From NCBI GenBank assembly GCA_041657585.1, contig JBBABP010000013.1:1-20755 (forward strand): a stretch of DNA of 20,755 nucleotides. Direction: 5' to 3'. Under the pieces are notes generated by a model, which was not told the origin of the DNA, did not search any database, and was given only the letters and a program-made list of their open reading frames with translations. The translations under genes were made by a program, and so were the position numbers. Shown in pieces: positions 1-8,084 of the stretch; the stretch's first letter is position 1, and each line of letters opens with the position of its first letter. Origin of the DNA: JBBABP01 sp041657585 (GTDB lineage Bacteria; Patescibacteriota; Gracilibacteria; Absconditabacterales; Absconditicoccaceae).

Positions 1-70
1 ATTTCAAAATCCCAATTGTTTTTTGCCTGCTAAGGTGTGAGTTTTTTCTATAAGGGTTTTTACTAGTCAT
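1..70 (-). CDS. N-terminus of a possible IS1595-type transposase (partial)
   Basis: Read on the minus strand from the ATG at 70, an open frame of 23 codons runs off the window edge. It gives MTSKNPYRKNSHLSRQKTIG and then ILK. The pattern of a short basic start, then N-x-Y-x-K-x-SH-[IL]-S and a helix ending in ILK resembles the first residues of IS1595-family transposases, whose N-terminus is a helix-turn-helix region. Only this fragment is visible, so the DDE-type catalytic domain and the terminal repeats cannot be checked. It is divergent from aspS, with a 127-bp gap. The assignment is pattern-based; another small DNA-binding protein, or a chance open frame, remains possible. Confidence 0.4.
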   Translation of the reverse strand, partial: MTSKNPYRKNSHLSRQKTIGILK

Positions 71-197
71 GATATAGTTATAATGATTATTTAAATCACT
101 TCAACTACTCTAGACCCAAAAATAATTTAACTTGATAAAAAATCAGAAATTTGTAAAAGGAAATTGACGATTTTTTATAAATTAAAACAAAAAATTT
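71..197. other. Intergenic region upstream of aspS
   Basis: This AT-rich gap separates the divergent fragment at the left edge from aspS. TTGTAA (151-156) followed after 18-19 bases by TTATAA/TATAAA (175-181) could serve as a sigma-70-like promoter for aspS, but the match is weak. No Shine-Dalgarno sequence precedes the aspS start codon, as in most genes here. Nothing else was recognised. Confidence 0.4.
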
Positions 198-1508
198 ATG
201 CAAACAGTTTTTTCATGACAATTACAAAATTATGTTTGACAAGAAGTTACTCTTCGTTGACGATTACATACCGTTCGTCTTGTAGGTGCAGGATTGGCAT
301 TTTTAATTCTTAGAGATAGGCAGTGATTAGCCCAAATAGTTATCGATGATCCAGAAGAAATAAAAAAATTAGATTGATGTTTGATGTGAACAATTTTATA
401 TGCTACTGGAATTGTAGCTCAAATGCAGAAATGAAAATTTTTGTTTGAATTGCAAAAATGAACTTTGAATGTGGTCAGAAAAATTATTTTTCCTAGTCCT
501 ATTGATATTTCAAAAGATACGATCAATGCGGATATGGAAACAATACATGAAAATAAAGTAGTAGCACTTAGGCATCCAAGACAGATGAAAATTTTCAAAA
601 TAGCAACGATGGTAGAAAAAATAATGAGAAGATTTTTTGATGAAAATGATTTTACTCAAATTAATTCTCCAAAAATAATCTGATTCCCAACTGAAGGATG
701 AGCAGAAGTTTTTCAAGTTGATTATTTCGGCAAAAAGGTTTATCTTGCTCAAAGTCCACAATTTTATAAACAAATAATGGTGCCAGTTTTTGAAAGAGTT
801 TATGAAATTGGTAGAGCATACAGAGCAGAAAAAAGCAATACAAACAGGCATATGTCTGAGATTTTGATGTTGGATATGGAAATGTGATTTATTGATAGTT
901 TCGATGATATAATAAATATGACTGAAAAGTTTGTTAATTATACGATTGAGCAAATATGGCAAGAATGAGAAAAGATTTTAACTGAATTATGAGCGACTAA
1001 GCCTTTGGTGAAAGAAAAATATCCACGTATTTCAGTCAAAGATTTACATCAACTTATGAAAAAAGAAACTTGACAAGATTTTACTGATTTACTAGATTTG
1101 ACGTCGGCAGAAGAAAAATTTATTTGTGAATATTCGGCAAAAAATTGGTGATCAGATTTTGTAATTGTCGATCAATTTCCATGGTCAGATGCAAAATTTT
1201 ATCATCATCAAAATATCAAAAATCCTGAAGTTGCAGATAGGGCGGATTTGCTTTTTAGGTGAGTAGAAATTATTACTCTTACTCAACGTGAAGTAAATTA
1301 TGAAAAATTAGTTGCTCAAATAAAAGCACAATGATTGGATTCCGATCATGCAGGGTTGAAATATTATTTAGATGCTTTTAAATATTGAATGCCAGATGAA
1401 TGATGATTTGGATTTGGTATAGCAAGATTTGTACAAAAAATAATCTGATTGGATAATGCCAAAGAAGCTGAATTATTTCCAAGAGATGTAAATAGAGTAA
1501 CGCCGTAA
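198..1508 (+). CDS. aspS: Aspartate--tRNA ligase, archaeal/non-discriminating type
   Basis: Class II aminoacyl-tRNA synthetase of 436 residues that charges tRNA-Asp, and possibly tRNA-Asn, with aspartate in the cytoplasm. An N-terminal OB-fold (about 1-95) binds the anticodon; it contains the signature G-W-LHTVR near residue 22, where the Trp is encoded by CGA. The catalytic core carries motif 2 (FERVYEIGRAYRAE, from 198) and motif 3 (GFGFGIAR, invariant Arg 410), and ends in the LFPRDVNRVTP tail typical of archaeal AspRS. The roughly 100-residue GAD insertion of ordinary bacterial AspRS is absent, which explains the short length. Conserved glycines, such as G402-G403, are encoded by TGA. The start is the first ATG giving a complete OB-fold. 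Whether it also makes Asp-tRNA-Asn depends on whether the genome has gatCAB or asnS, which this window does not show. Confidence 0.95.
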
Positions 1509-1517
1509 AGAAATTAA

Positions 1518-1566
1518 CAATTAATAATTAAAAATGAAAAATGAATATTTGTAATTTGTAATTGAT
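1518..1566. repeat. AT-rich intergenic boilerplate repeat, copy 1
   Basis: This low-complexity stretch contains the 19-mer at 1538-1556 (core AATGAATATTTGTAATT). The same 19-mer recurs exactly at 10508-10526. A shorter inverted version is found near 20680-20715. It lies between aspS and the palindromic element. It does not code and probably belongs to a dispersed intergenic repeat family. Confidence 0.6.
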
Positions 1567-1645
1567 TGTCATTGCGAGCGTAGCGAAGCAATCTTAAACG
1601 TTTAAATAAAGATTGCTTCGTCGTAAAAAACTCCTCGCAATGACA
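1567..1645. repeat. 79-bp palindromic repeat (MITE/REP-like)
   Basis: The outer arms TGTCATTGCGAG (1567-1578) and CTCGCAATGACA (1634-1645) are perfect inverted complements. A second nested pair, CGAAGCAATCTT (1584-1595) and AAGATTGCTTCG (1609-1620), forms an inner stem. The whole element can fold into a long two-part hairpin. Elements with these same arm sequences are seen in the intergenic regions of many unrelated bacteria, and they often produce spurious ORFs. It sits just after aspS and could also act as a transcript-end structure, although no U-run follows. Confidence 0.85.
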
Positions 1646-1739
1646 GAAAATATAATAGTTTATAATTAAAAATAAAAAAAACATAATGATAAAAAATAAA
1701 ATAATAAACAAAAGCTTAAATTTAATATCGTCTAGTAAT

Positions 1740-4160
1740 ATGCAATGAAGAACTATTTCTTTGTGCATATTGATTTTGATGATATTGAAACAATTTGTGG
1801 TATATCAAATTTACTCGTATAGATTATACGATCCAAATATTTTTGTCAGAATTTTTAATTATTTGTGATTTTTTGCTAATGATTTTATGATTTTGTGAAT
1901 TGTATTATTTTTAGTTTTTATAAATCTGATTTTTAATAAAAGATTTTTGAAAATAATTTCTAATATTATTAACTTAATTTTATTATTTTTGTTTTTTATA
2001 GATATCGTTATTATATATTATTTTCAAAGTAGATTATCAATTATAGATTTATCTTCATTTTTTACTTTTTCAAATGGTAATTATTTTGTTCATTATGTGG
2101 CTTTGTTAATTTGAGTTTTTGTATTTTTTATTTTTGCTATTTTTATAGTTACACAAAAATATTTTAAGCGGACAAAAAATAAGGATAAACAATTTCTTTT
2201 TGTAATATGTTTTTTTGCATTTTCTGTTGTTTTTTCGATAGTTAACCTTTTTTCGTTTAAAAACAAATCTTTACAAGAAAATATTTTTACTTTTAATCTT
2301 AGCCATATTGATAATAGTAATTTACAAATAGAACAAAGCAAAAATAAATATGAAGATTATTTCAAAACCATAAAATGAAAAAACAAAAGATTAAATGTTA
2401 TTCTGATTTTTGCTGAATCTTTTTCTGCTATTGATTCAAAGAGAGTAGGAGGGTTCAAAGATAATATGCCTTATTTTGATAAAATTCAATCTAAATGAAT
2501 TACGTTTTCAAATTTTATAGCACATTGATGTACTTCTGAAACTGCACATATTTGATTGTTGCAATGAATAGACCCACGAGAAGTTCCATGAGAAAGCGAT
2601 AAACAAACTTATCCTCAATATGCGAGTTTTACTCAATCTTTGCCAGAATTTTTAAATCAACTTTGATATCAAACAACTTTTTTGAGTGCTGTTGGCTTGG
2701 ACTTTTTGAATCAAAGAAATTTTCTTTCATCAATGAAATTTAAAACTATAATTTGAGAAGAGGCATTCCAAATTGAAAAAAAATATGTTTTTAATTCTGC
2801 GCCAGATCATTCTTTATACGCTAAAGCTTTAGATTTAATTAATAAATATTCCAAAAATTCAAATCCATATTTTTTGGCGATGCAAACAATATCTTCTCAT
2901 AAACCATATAATACTCCGTATGGGAATAGTGAAAAAAATATGTTTAAATATGTTGATGCAAATATGTTTGCCTTTTATGATAAATTAGAAAAAAGTTGAT
3001 TTTTTGAAAATTGAATCTTACTTATAATATCTGATCATAGAAAAATGCAAGCAGTTGGTAAAGCGGAATTTGATAAGTATTGATATTCTTTCAAATCAAG
3101 AGCATTAGCTACAATTATTTGAAGTTGAGTTAAACCGCAGTCAATTAACTCTAATATTATTCAACATACAGATTTATTTTATTCTTTAAAATATTTGTTG
3201 GGATCTTGAAATGTTGTTGTTTCATCTTTGTTTAATAATGCTTTCACAAATGAAACTTCAAAAGATCGATGAATTAGTTATTGTCGTTATTTTTCTGATG
3301 CAAAAAAATATTGAGTGATAAAACAAAATTGACAATCATATACTTTGCGTTCTTGATATGATCAAAATATTTTTGACTACATGAATGCATTTGAAAAATT
3401 TCAATATCAAAGATTGTTTACTGGTTGAGTTTTTATGCCTTGATTTTTTGATAATTCCGGACTTATAATTATTGCTCATGCTTGATCGCCTTTTTTGACT
3501 ACATTTGATTCTCCAACGTGATTTAAATTAGCAAAAGAAAATAAAGCTGACTGAATAGAATTTGATGTTTCTTATACAAAAGATGATCAGAATATTTTGA
3601 TGCATTGACCTTCTTTGGCATCAACAAAATGTTGAACTTGAAAAAATATTAAAGATTTTACCTTATCGTATATTCAAAAAAATTGTAAATTATTAAATTG
3701 AGATCCTGTTTTTACTTTGGAAGATATTTTGAATCAAACAAAATGATTGTTCAAATATTATTTTCTTGAAATCAAAGTTTATGATCAATCAAAATCAGAA
3801 AAACAAACTTTTGATGCAATAAATACAGTTTTGAAATTATGAATGGAAAAAGATGTAATATTTACAAGTTATGATAGAATGGCTAATTATATAATCTGAT
3901 CTCATAAAAATATTAGAGCTTGATGGGATAGCTATTATCTTTGAGAAGTTTGATTAATTTCAAAATTTCCTCATGAATTTTTTCTTATTTCAAAAGATTT
4001 AATTAATTCCAAAACGGTTGATGTCGCAGATAAATTAAATAAGAAGTTTGTTGTTTATACGATAGACACAATTGAACAATTTCAAAAAGTTTATAATTTA
4101 TGAGCAAGAATAATTATGACAAATAATGTCCCAGCAATAAATAAGATATTGGGAAGATAA
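1740..4160 (+). CDS. Membrane LtaS-like phosphoglycerol transferase fused to a glycerophosphodiester phosphodiesterase domain
   Basis: An 806-residue protein. About five hydrophobic helices fill residues 1-180 and should anchor it in the membrane. A sulfatase-fold domain (about 220-510) follows, with LtaS-family features: metal ligand E226 in FAESFS, the GCTSE motif with probable nucleophile T265, and the metal-binding SDH at D432-H433. In that family the enzyme moves glycerol-phosphate from phosphatidylglycerol to lipoteichoic acid or glycans outside the cell. The C-terminal part (about 575-806) matches GDPD/GlpQ phosphodiesterases: H580 of the HxG motif, IEFD with E607 and D609, H622 of the second His motif, E677 in LEIKV, and a terminal IIMTNNVP strand. 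The Arg of HRG is Ala and the usual EN(T) motif is not evident, so substrate use may differ. Both domains should face outward. It contains two CGA codons (280, 510) and the window's only in-frame CGG noted (144). The start is the first ATG ahead of the first helix. Confidence 0.88.
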
Positions 4161-4213
4161 TTTGGAATTTGGAATTAGGAATTGGTAATTAGGAATTGGT
4201 AATTAGGAATTTG
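4161..4213. repeat. AT-rich boilerplate with 14-nt tandem units
   Basis: The run starts TTTGGAATTTGGAATTAGG and continues with the 14-nt unit AGGAATTGGTAATT at 4177-4190 and 4191-4204, plus a partial third copy. It separates the convergent LtaS-GDPD and murD genes, and the last codons of murD read into it. The words TTTGGAATTTGGAA recur upstream of rpoB (about 12218-12233). Confidence 0.8.
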
Positions 4214-5505
4214 AAAATACATTTTTTAAACAAGTCTCATTTTTCTTCGAAATTTTTTCGTAGACTATAGCTTGGTGAGGCTGTAGAAAGCAAACAGGTT
4301 TTTCATTTGTGTGTATTTTGGTAAGCGAACTTGATTGCGTCTTGCATTTTATTGGTTTGAAAAATATTTAATCAGAATATTTTTTTTGCTTTGATAGTTT
4401 TCATTATTTTATTTCCAGAATCTGGAAACAAAACAATATTTTTTATTCAGATTTTTTTGATAATTTTTATTAGTTCTTCGAAATTATATCATCTGTCAGT
4501 TCATCACAAAAAAATTGTATCTATTTTTTCTCCAAAAGTTTTGATAGCTTGGATTGTGCTTTCTGGCGTGGTTGAAATTGCGTCGTCAATCCAATCTATT
4601 CATCAATAATTTCAAACCAGTTGCATTCTGTGTGGAAGTCATTCAAATTCTGAAATTGTTTTTTGCATTTTATTTAGCGGGATTCAAATAATATTTCAAA
4701 CGGCGATGGCTGAACAAATATTTTGCAAATTGTGTTCTCAAAGTAATTTCAAATTTTTTGTTGAAAATAATTTTTTAGATTTATAATAAAAGAATCAATC
4801 TTTAAAATAATAATCTCACTTAGTTCAGTATGAGATCAGATTTTTATTTATAAGTTTATATTTTGTAATCGTTTCATGCTGGACGATATTTATTTCAGAT
4901 CAGTTTAGAATATTTAGTTTAGCTTTGACGTAATTTTTGAAATTTCAATGTCGATCAAGATGTTCAGGGAAAATACTTCACAAAATAGAAATATAATTTT
5001 TTTTCTTCAAACAACTTAGCATATAACTTGAAAGTTCAATTACTACAAAGTCATTTTTTTTGTTGAAATCAATTTCATCTAAAACTGGATTTCCGATATT
5101 ACCAACAAGTTTAACTTTTTTTCATCAATCTTTTAATATTTTGTAGATTAACGAAGAAATTGTAGATTTTCATTTGCTTGCTGTGATGGCGATAATTTTT
5201 CAAATATAATTATCAAAAAATAATTGAACCTGAGTGATTATTTTGTTTTTTTGTTTTTTTAATTTGGCGTCGATTTGTATTCCTGCTGATTTGAAAATGA
5301 TGTCATATTTATCAAGATTATCTAGATAATTTGTTCAGGTTATTTTTTTTACTTTAATATTAGTTTTGATGTTTTTATTTATATCCAAAACTGTGATATT
5401 TTTGAGATTTATTTTTTGTTTTTTCAGAAAATTTAGAGTGGATTTTCATTCAAGTCCAAATCAGAGGATGGCGATGTTTTTATTTTTGAGTTTGGAAATT
5501 AGCAT
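4189..5505 (-). CDS. murD: UDP-N-acetylmuramoyl-L-alanine--glutamate ligase (MurD)
   Basis: ATP-dependent Mur ligase of 438 residues that adds glutamate to UDP-MurNAc-L-Ala in the cytoplasm. Visible motifs are an N-terminal Rossmann start (NIAILGFGLEGKST), the ATP-binding loop TASKGKST (108-115), NIGNP, VVIELSSYML, PEHLD-W-HGNFKNY (Trp 185 is a CGA codon), GLPHRMQLVG, GGTDRG and the C-terminal SPSYSL-W-KNFEEKGDLF (Trp 416 is CGA). Length is normal for MurD. A neighbouring MurL epimerase implies that this may be the MurD2 version, which adds L-Glu rather than D-Glu; that is inferred from context only. The last few residues (after KCIFKF) are written by an AT-rich repeat, so the original end may have been replaced. 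There is no Shine-Dalgarno motif before the ATG at 5505. Confidence 0.93.
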
Positions 5506-5585
5506 ATAGAAATTATGTTGTAAACAACAGTAAAAATAATTTTACGATTTCCAAAAGCAATAGAAAGTGGAGGAGGAAAAAATTA

Positions 5586-5621
5586 AAATAAAAAAAACTG
5601 GTCGTGAATATCACGCGCCAG
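5586..5621 (-). terminator. Intrinsic terminator after the small membrane-protein gene
   Basis: Read on the minus strand, CTGGCGCGTGATATTCACGACCAG (stem arms at 5598-5621, with a small bulge) is followed by TTTTTTTTATTTT. It lies about 30 bases past the stop codon of the minus-strand gene that ends at 5651, and upstream of murD. It should therefore separate the two minus-strand transcripts, at least partly. Confidence 0.75.
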
Positions 5622-5650
5622 CAGATTTTTAATAAGTTTATTTTTTTCTA

Positions 5651-6049
5651 TTATTCTTCCTCAATTTCTGTAGTTTTTTTCGGAAGTAATTTTAGTTTTT
5701 CGCATGCGTCATCGAAAGTGTTGTTGCGACATTCGTCAAGCTTTTTTATATCTTTGTTTTTATCAACTTGAAGATTGGAGTTGATTTGGCCAAAGATCAT
5801 AATTATGATTAGAAAAATCATAATGGTTGTTCCAAACGTAGTCAATATTGTTGCAAATGCAACGGACAAACAAAATTGCCCAACATAGTCTGGCATTATT
5901 GTTTTCAAAATGATTGTGCATACTAACAATATTATGAATATTGTAATAAAGCAAATCGAAAATATTATTACATTAAGAGAGTCTGATAAGTTTTTGTCAT
6001 ATCTTTGCGATATGGCTGACTTTAAATATAAATATTCCTTATTTGTCAT
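5651..6049 (-). CDS. Small two-helix membrane protein of unknown function
   Basis: A 132-residue protein that I do not recognise. A polar N-terminus (MTNKEYLYLKSAISQRYDKN) leads into two long hydrophobic segments, roughly residues 26-50 and 58-86. A charged tail follows with two cysteines (DECRNN and DDACEK) and an acidic end (TEIEEE). This is the shape of a small inner-membrane protein with a cytoplasmic or surface tail. It contains no in-frame TGA or CGA codon, unlike almost all neighbours, which may be chance in a short gene with few glycines. It has its own good promoter and terminator and lies between murD and murL, so it looks monocistronic. Any link to cell-wall synthesis is only positional. 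Confidence 0.75.
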   Translation of the reverse strand: MTNKEYLYLKSAISQRYDKNLSDSLNVIIFSICFITIFIILLVCTIILKTIMPDYVGQFCLSVAFATILTTFGTTIMIFLIIIMIFGQINSNLQVDKNKDIKKLDECRNNTFDDACEKLKLLPKKTTEIEEE

Positions 6050-6099
6050 AAAAATTATTTTTTTTTATATTTGTTAATAATTTTGTTAAATTTACTATT

Positions 6100-6127
6100 G
6101 GTATAGTTATTCCAATTTGAATGTCAA
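6100..6127 (-). promoter_or_regulatory. Sigma-70-type promoter for the small membrane protein
   Basis: On the minus strand, TTGACA (6122-6127) and TATACC (6100-6105) are separated by 16 bases. A perfect -35 with a reasonable -10 lies about 50 bases upstream of the ATG at 6049. It agrees with the terminator after the gene in making this a separate transcript. Confidence 0.6.
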
Positions 6128-6147
6128 GTCTATTTTGTAAATAATAT
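6117..6147 (+). promoter_or_regulatory. Possible promoter for murL
   Basis: TTGAAT (6117-6122) is followed after about 19 bases by TAATAT (6142-6147). It overlaps the -35 of the opposing promoter, so divergent expression of murL and the small membrane-protein gene could be coupled. The match is weak and the region is AT-rich, so it may be chance. Confidence 0.3.
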
Positions 6148-6170
6148 AAAGCTTGAAATTGAAAGAATAA

Positions 6171-6210
6171 AGATTAAAAGATTAAAAAGTTAAAAGATTA
6201 AAAAATTTAA
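6171..6210. repeat. Short degenerate AGATTAAAA repeat before murL
   Basis: Successive AGATTAAA/GTTAAA words (AGATTAAAAGATTAAAAAG and similar) fill the 5' untranslated region of murL. Similar words (ATTAAAAAACTAAAA) occur between rpoC and rpmA. This appears to be a low-complexity leader without coding potential. Confidence 0.5.
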
Positions 6211-6229
6211 CATTAAATTTAAAATAATT

Positions 6230-7606
6230 ATGTCACCACAATCATTCCAAAATTTCTATTTCAAATGATTCAAATTCGATTATGAAAATCTGAAGGCAGA
6301 ATTTTTTTATTCTTTTGATGACGAAGTTAATTTTACTGAAACGATAGATTTTTTTTGTGATAAATTCCAGGCGAAGGAAAATTTGGATCCAGATATTATC
6401 GATAATTTGCTTTTCCATTTGTCCATCGCTATCGGAATCAGCTATTACAAACTTTATCCAACAAAAAAACTTATAATAGAAAGCTGAAACTTGGACAAAG
6501 ATCAGATTAATTTTTGGGAAAAATTTTATATCAACGGGTTAGGGGAGTTCTTTTTCAAAAATCAAATTTCTCCAAAATGATTGATTAATTTTCAGTTTTG
6601 AAAAAATAAAAACAAGCATAAATTATTCAAAATAAATTTAAATAGAGCTATCGTTCCTATTTGATGATGAAAGGATAGTTTAGTCACTATTGAATTACTA
6701 AGAAAAACTTGAATATCTTTCGATACTTTTACTTTTGGCAAAAATTATACCTTACACAAAATTGTCGGCAAAAAATTTTGAGGACATAGATTGATAATCA
6801 AAAGACAAATTGATCCGCAACTTTTTGATATGAACAAACAAGGATATTACAACTGACACGTTCCGATTACGTGAATTATTTCTTTTGTGCTGTCTGTCGC
6901 TTCCTATTTATATGACTATAAATATATAATTTTTTCTAACGAAAAAAGTGCGAACGAGGGCAACACAGAAATTGATTGAGTGCAAATAAATCATCAACGA
7001 AGTAAAAGTTTGGATTTCGAGACAGATTTTAATCAATATTTGTCCAAATATATTTCTCCTGACTTGAAATATTTCAGCTTACTTAGATGAATGTATGAAA
7101 TTAAAATAGCTGAGATGTTTTGTAATTACAAACAATATTTTGGATTGTTTAGTAGTTGCAACACTAATTTTAAAATATTGGAAGACCGTTTGTTAAAATG
7201 AAATTTTGATAATGCAAAACGATGTTGCGTTTGTCCAAAATGTGTTTTTGTCTACACTATTATGAGGCCATTTCTTGATAAAAAAGAAACTAAATTAATT
7301 TTTGGGAAAGAACTTTTTGAAGATGCAAAATTATTACCATTATTTCAACAGCTTTTGTGAATAGAAGGCATTAAGCCTTTTGATTGTGTGTGAACTAATG
7401 AAGAGGTAATTTTGGCGATGTGGAAATCTTACAAAAATTTTATAAAAGAAACTAAATCAAAATCTGAACTGCCTTTTATTTTACAAGTTTTTGAAAATGA
7501 AGTTTTGCCTCATTTGAAAGAGTCAGAATTTACTAAATTAGAAAATAAATTATTGAAAATTTATAATGAAAATAATATACCAATTATTATAAATGCTAAG
7601 TTTTAA
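6230..7606 (+). CDS. murL: UDP-MurNAc-L-Ala-L-Glu epimerase (MurL)
   Basis: A 458-residue protein matching MurL, first described in Xanthomonas. MurL inverts the glutamate of UDP-MurNAc-L-Ala-L-Glu to the D form in an ATP-dependent reaction, replacing glutamate racemase MurI. Family motifs visible in order are PIGGGKDS (Gly 145-147 all encoded by TGA), GHVPITG (209-215), SNEKSANEGN (236-245), NHQ-W-SKSLDFE (Trp 257 from CGA), FSSCN (Cys 310), and a Cys cluster W-CCVCPKC (331-338, Trp 331 from CGA) that could bind metal, followed by IFGKELF and GIKPFDCVG. The PP-loop-like GGGKDS suggests adenylation chemistry. It faces murD across the small membrane-protein gene, supporting a MurD2-MurL route to D-Glu. 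The last codons and the stop lie inside a 14-nt tandem repeat. No Shine-Dalgarno motif precedes the ATG. Confidence 0.9.
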
Positions 7607-7704
7607 GTGCTAAGTTTTAAGTGCTAAGTTTTAAGTGCTAAGTTTTAAGTGCTAAGTTTTAAGTGCTAAGTTTTAAGTGCTAAGTTTTAAGTGCTAAGTT
7701 TTAA
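7595..7704 (+). repeat. 14-nt tandem repeat, seven full copies plus a partial one
   Basis: The unit GCTAAGTTTTAAGT is repeated without a mismatch from 7595 to 7692, and a 12-base partial copy ends at 7704. The first unit encodes the final residues AKF of MurL and its TAA stop. Copies carry TAA stops in more than one frame. Perfect copies suggest recent expansion. There are no spacers, so this is not a CRISPR array. Confidence 0.95.
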
Positions 7705-7747
7705 ATAAAAAGTTCATTAAGATTTTTATTTGGTTATTTAAAATAAA

Positions 7748-7984
7748 ATGAGTGGAAGGGCTTATGAAGATAATAAAAATGCTTATAATTATTTGTGTGA
7801 TGGCAATTTAATTGAATGAAATCAAGATTTGAATATCGTTGTTAATCCAGATCCAAAAAATGCACAAATTTTTTTTACAAAAAAAGAATTATTAAATTAT
7901 TGTTTGTTGTGTGATAAAAAAATGAGTGCGAAAAAGATAAAAAGGAAAGATTACTTAATATTTTATGAGAAAAGTGGGAAATAA
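7748..7984 (+). CDS. Small hypothetical protein
   Basis: A 78-residue frame that I do not recognise: acidic and Asn-rich at the start (MSGRAYEDNKNAYNYLCDG), then NIVVNPDPKNAQIFFTKKEL, and a basic end with two close cysteines (NYCLLCDKK). It contains one in-frame TGA read as glycine, so it is cut short under the standard code. Codon choice resembles the neighbours. It has no membrane segment and no Shine-Dalgarno motif, and lies between the tandem repeat after murL and the L10 leader. It may be a real small gene or a remnant of a larger one. Confidence 0.5.
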
Positions 7985-8041
7985 CTAAAGAAAACAAAAA
8001 AAATACAATTAGTACAAATATTATGAAATTATAAAAACTTT

Positions 8042-8070
8042 TTGTAAAAAATCTCTTGCATTTGTATATT
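8042..8070 (+). promoter_or_regulatory. Promoter of the rplJ-to-rpmA cluster
   Basis: TTGTAA (8042-8047) and TATATT (8065-8070) are separated by 17 bases, a good sigma-70 spacing. Transcription would begin near 8077, just ahead of the L10 leader structure. This placement fits the usual arrangement of rplJ leaders. Confidence 0.55.
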
Positions 8071-8084
8071 TTTTTTATAGACTT

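Noticed and set aside
510..962. Minus-strand open frame of 150 codons
   Set aside because: It is antisense to the catalytic core of aspS and has no recognisable domain; the plus strand carries the conserved motifs.
1514..1768. Minus-strand open frame containing RLRLLRYARNDN
   Set aside because: This is the well-known spurious translation of the palindromic repeat at 1567-1645.
4391..4609. Plus-strand frame with hydrophobic start and a GVVEIAS segment
   Set aside because: It is antisense to murD, whose motifs on the other strand are clear.
7595..7704. CRISPR array
   Set aside because: The repeats are 14 nt, directly adjacent and without spacers, and no cas gene is near.
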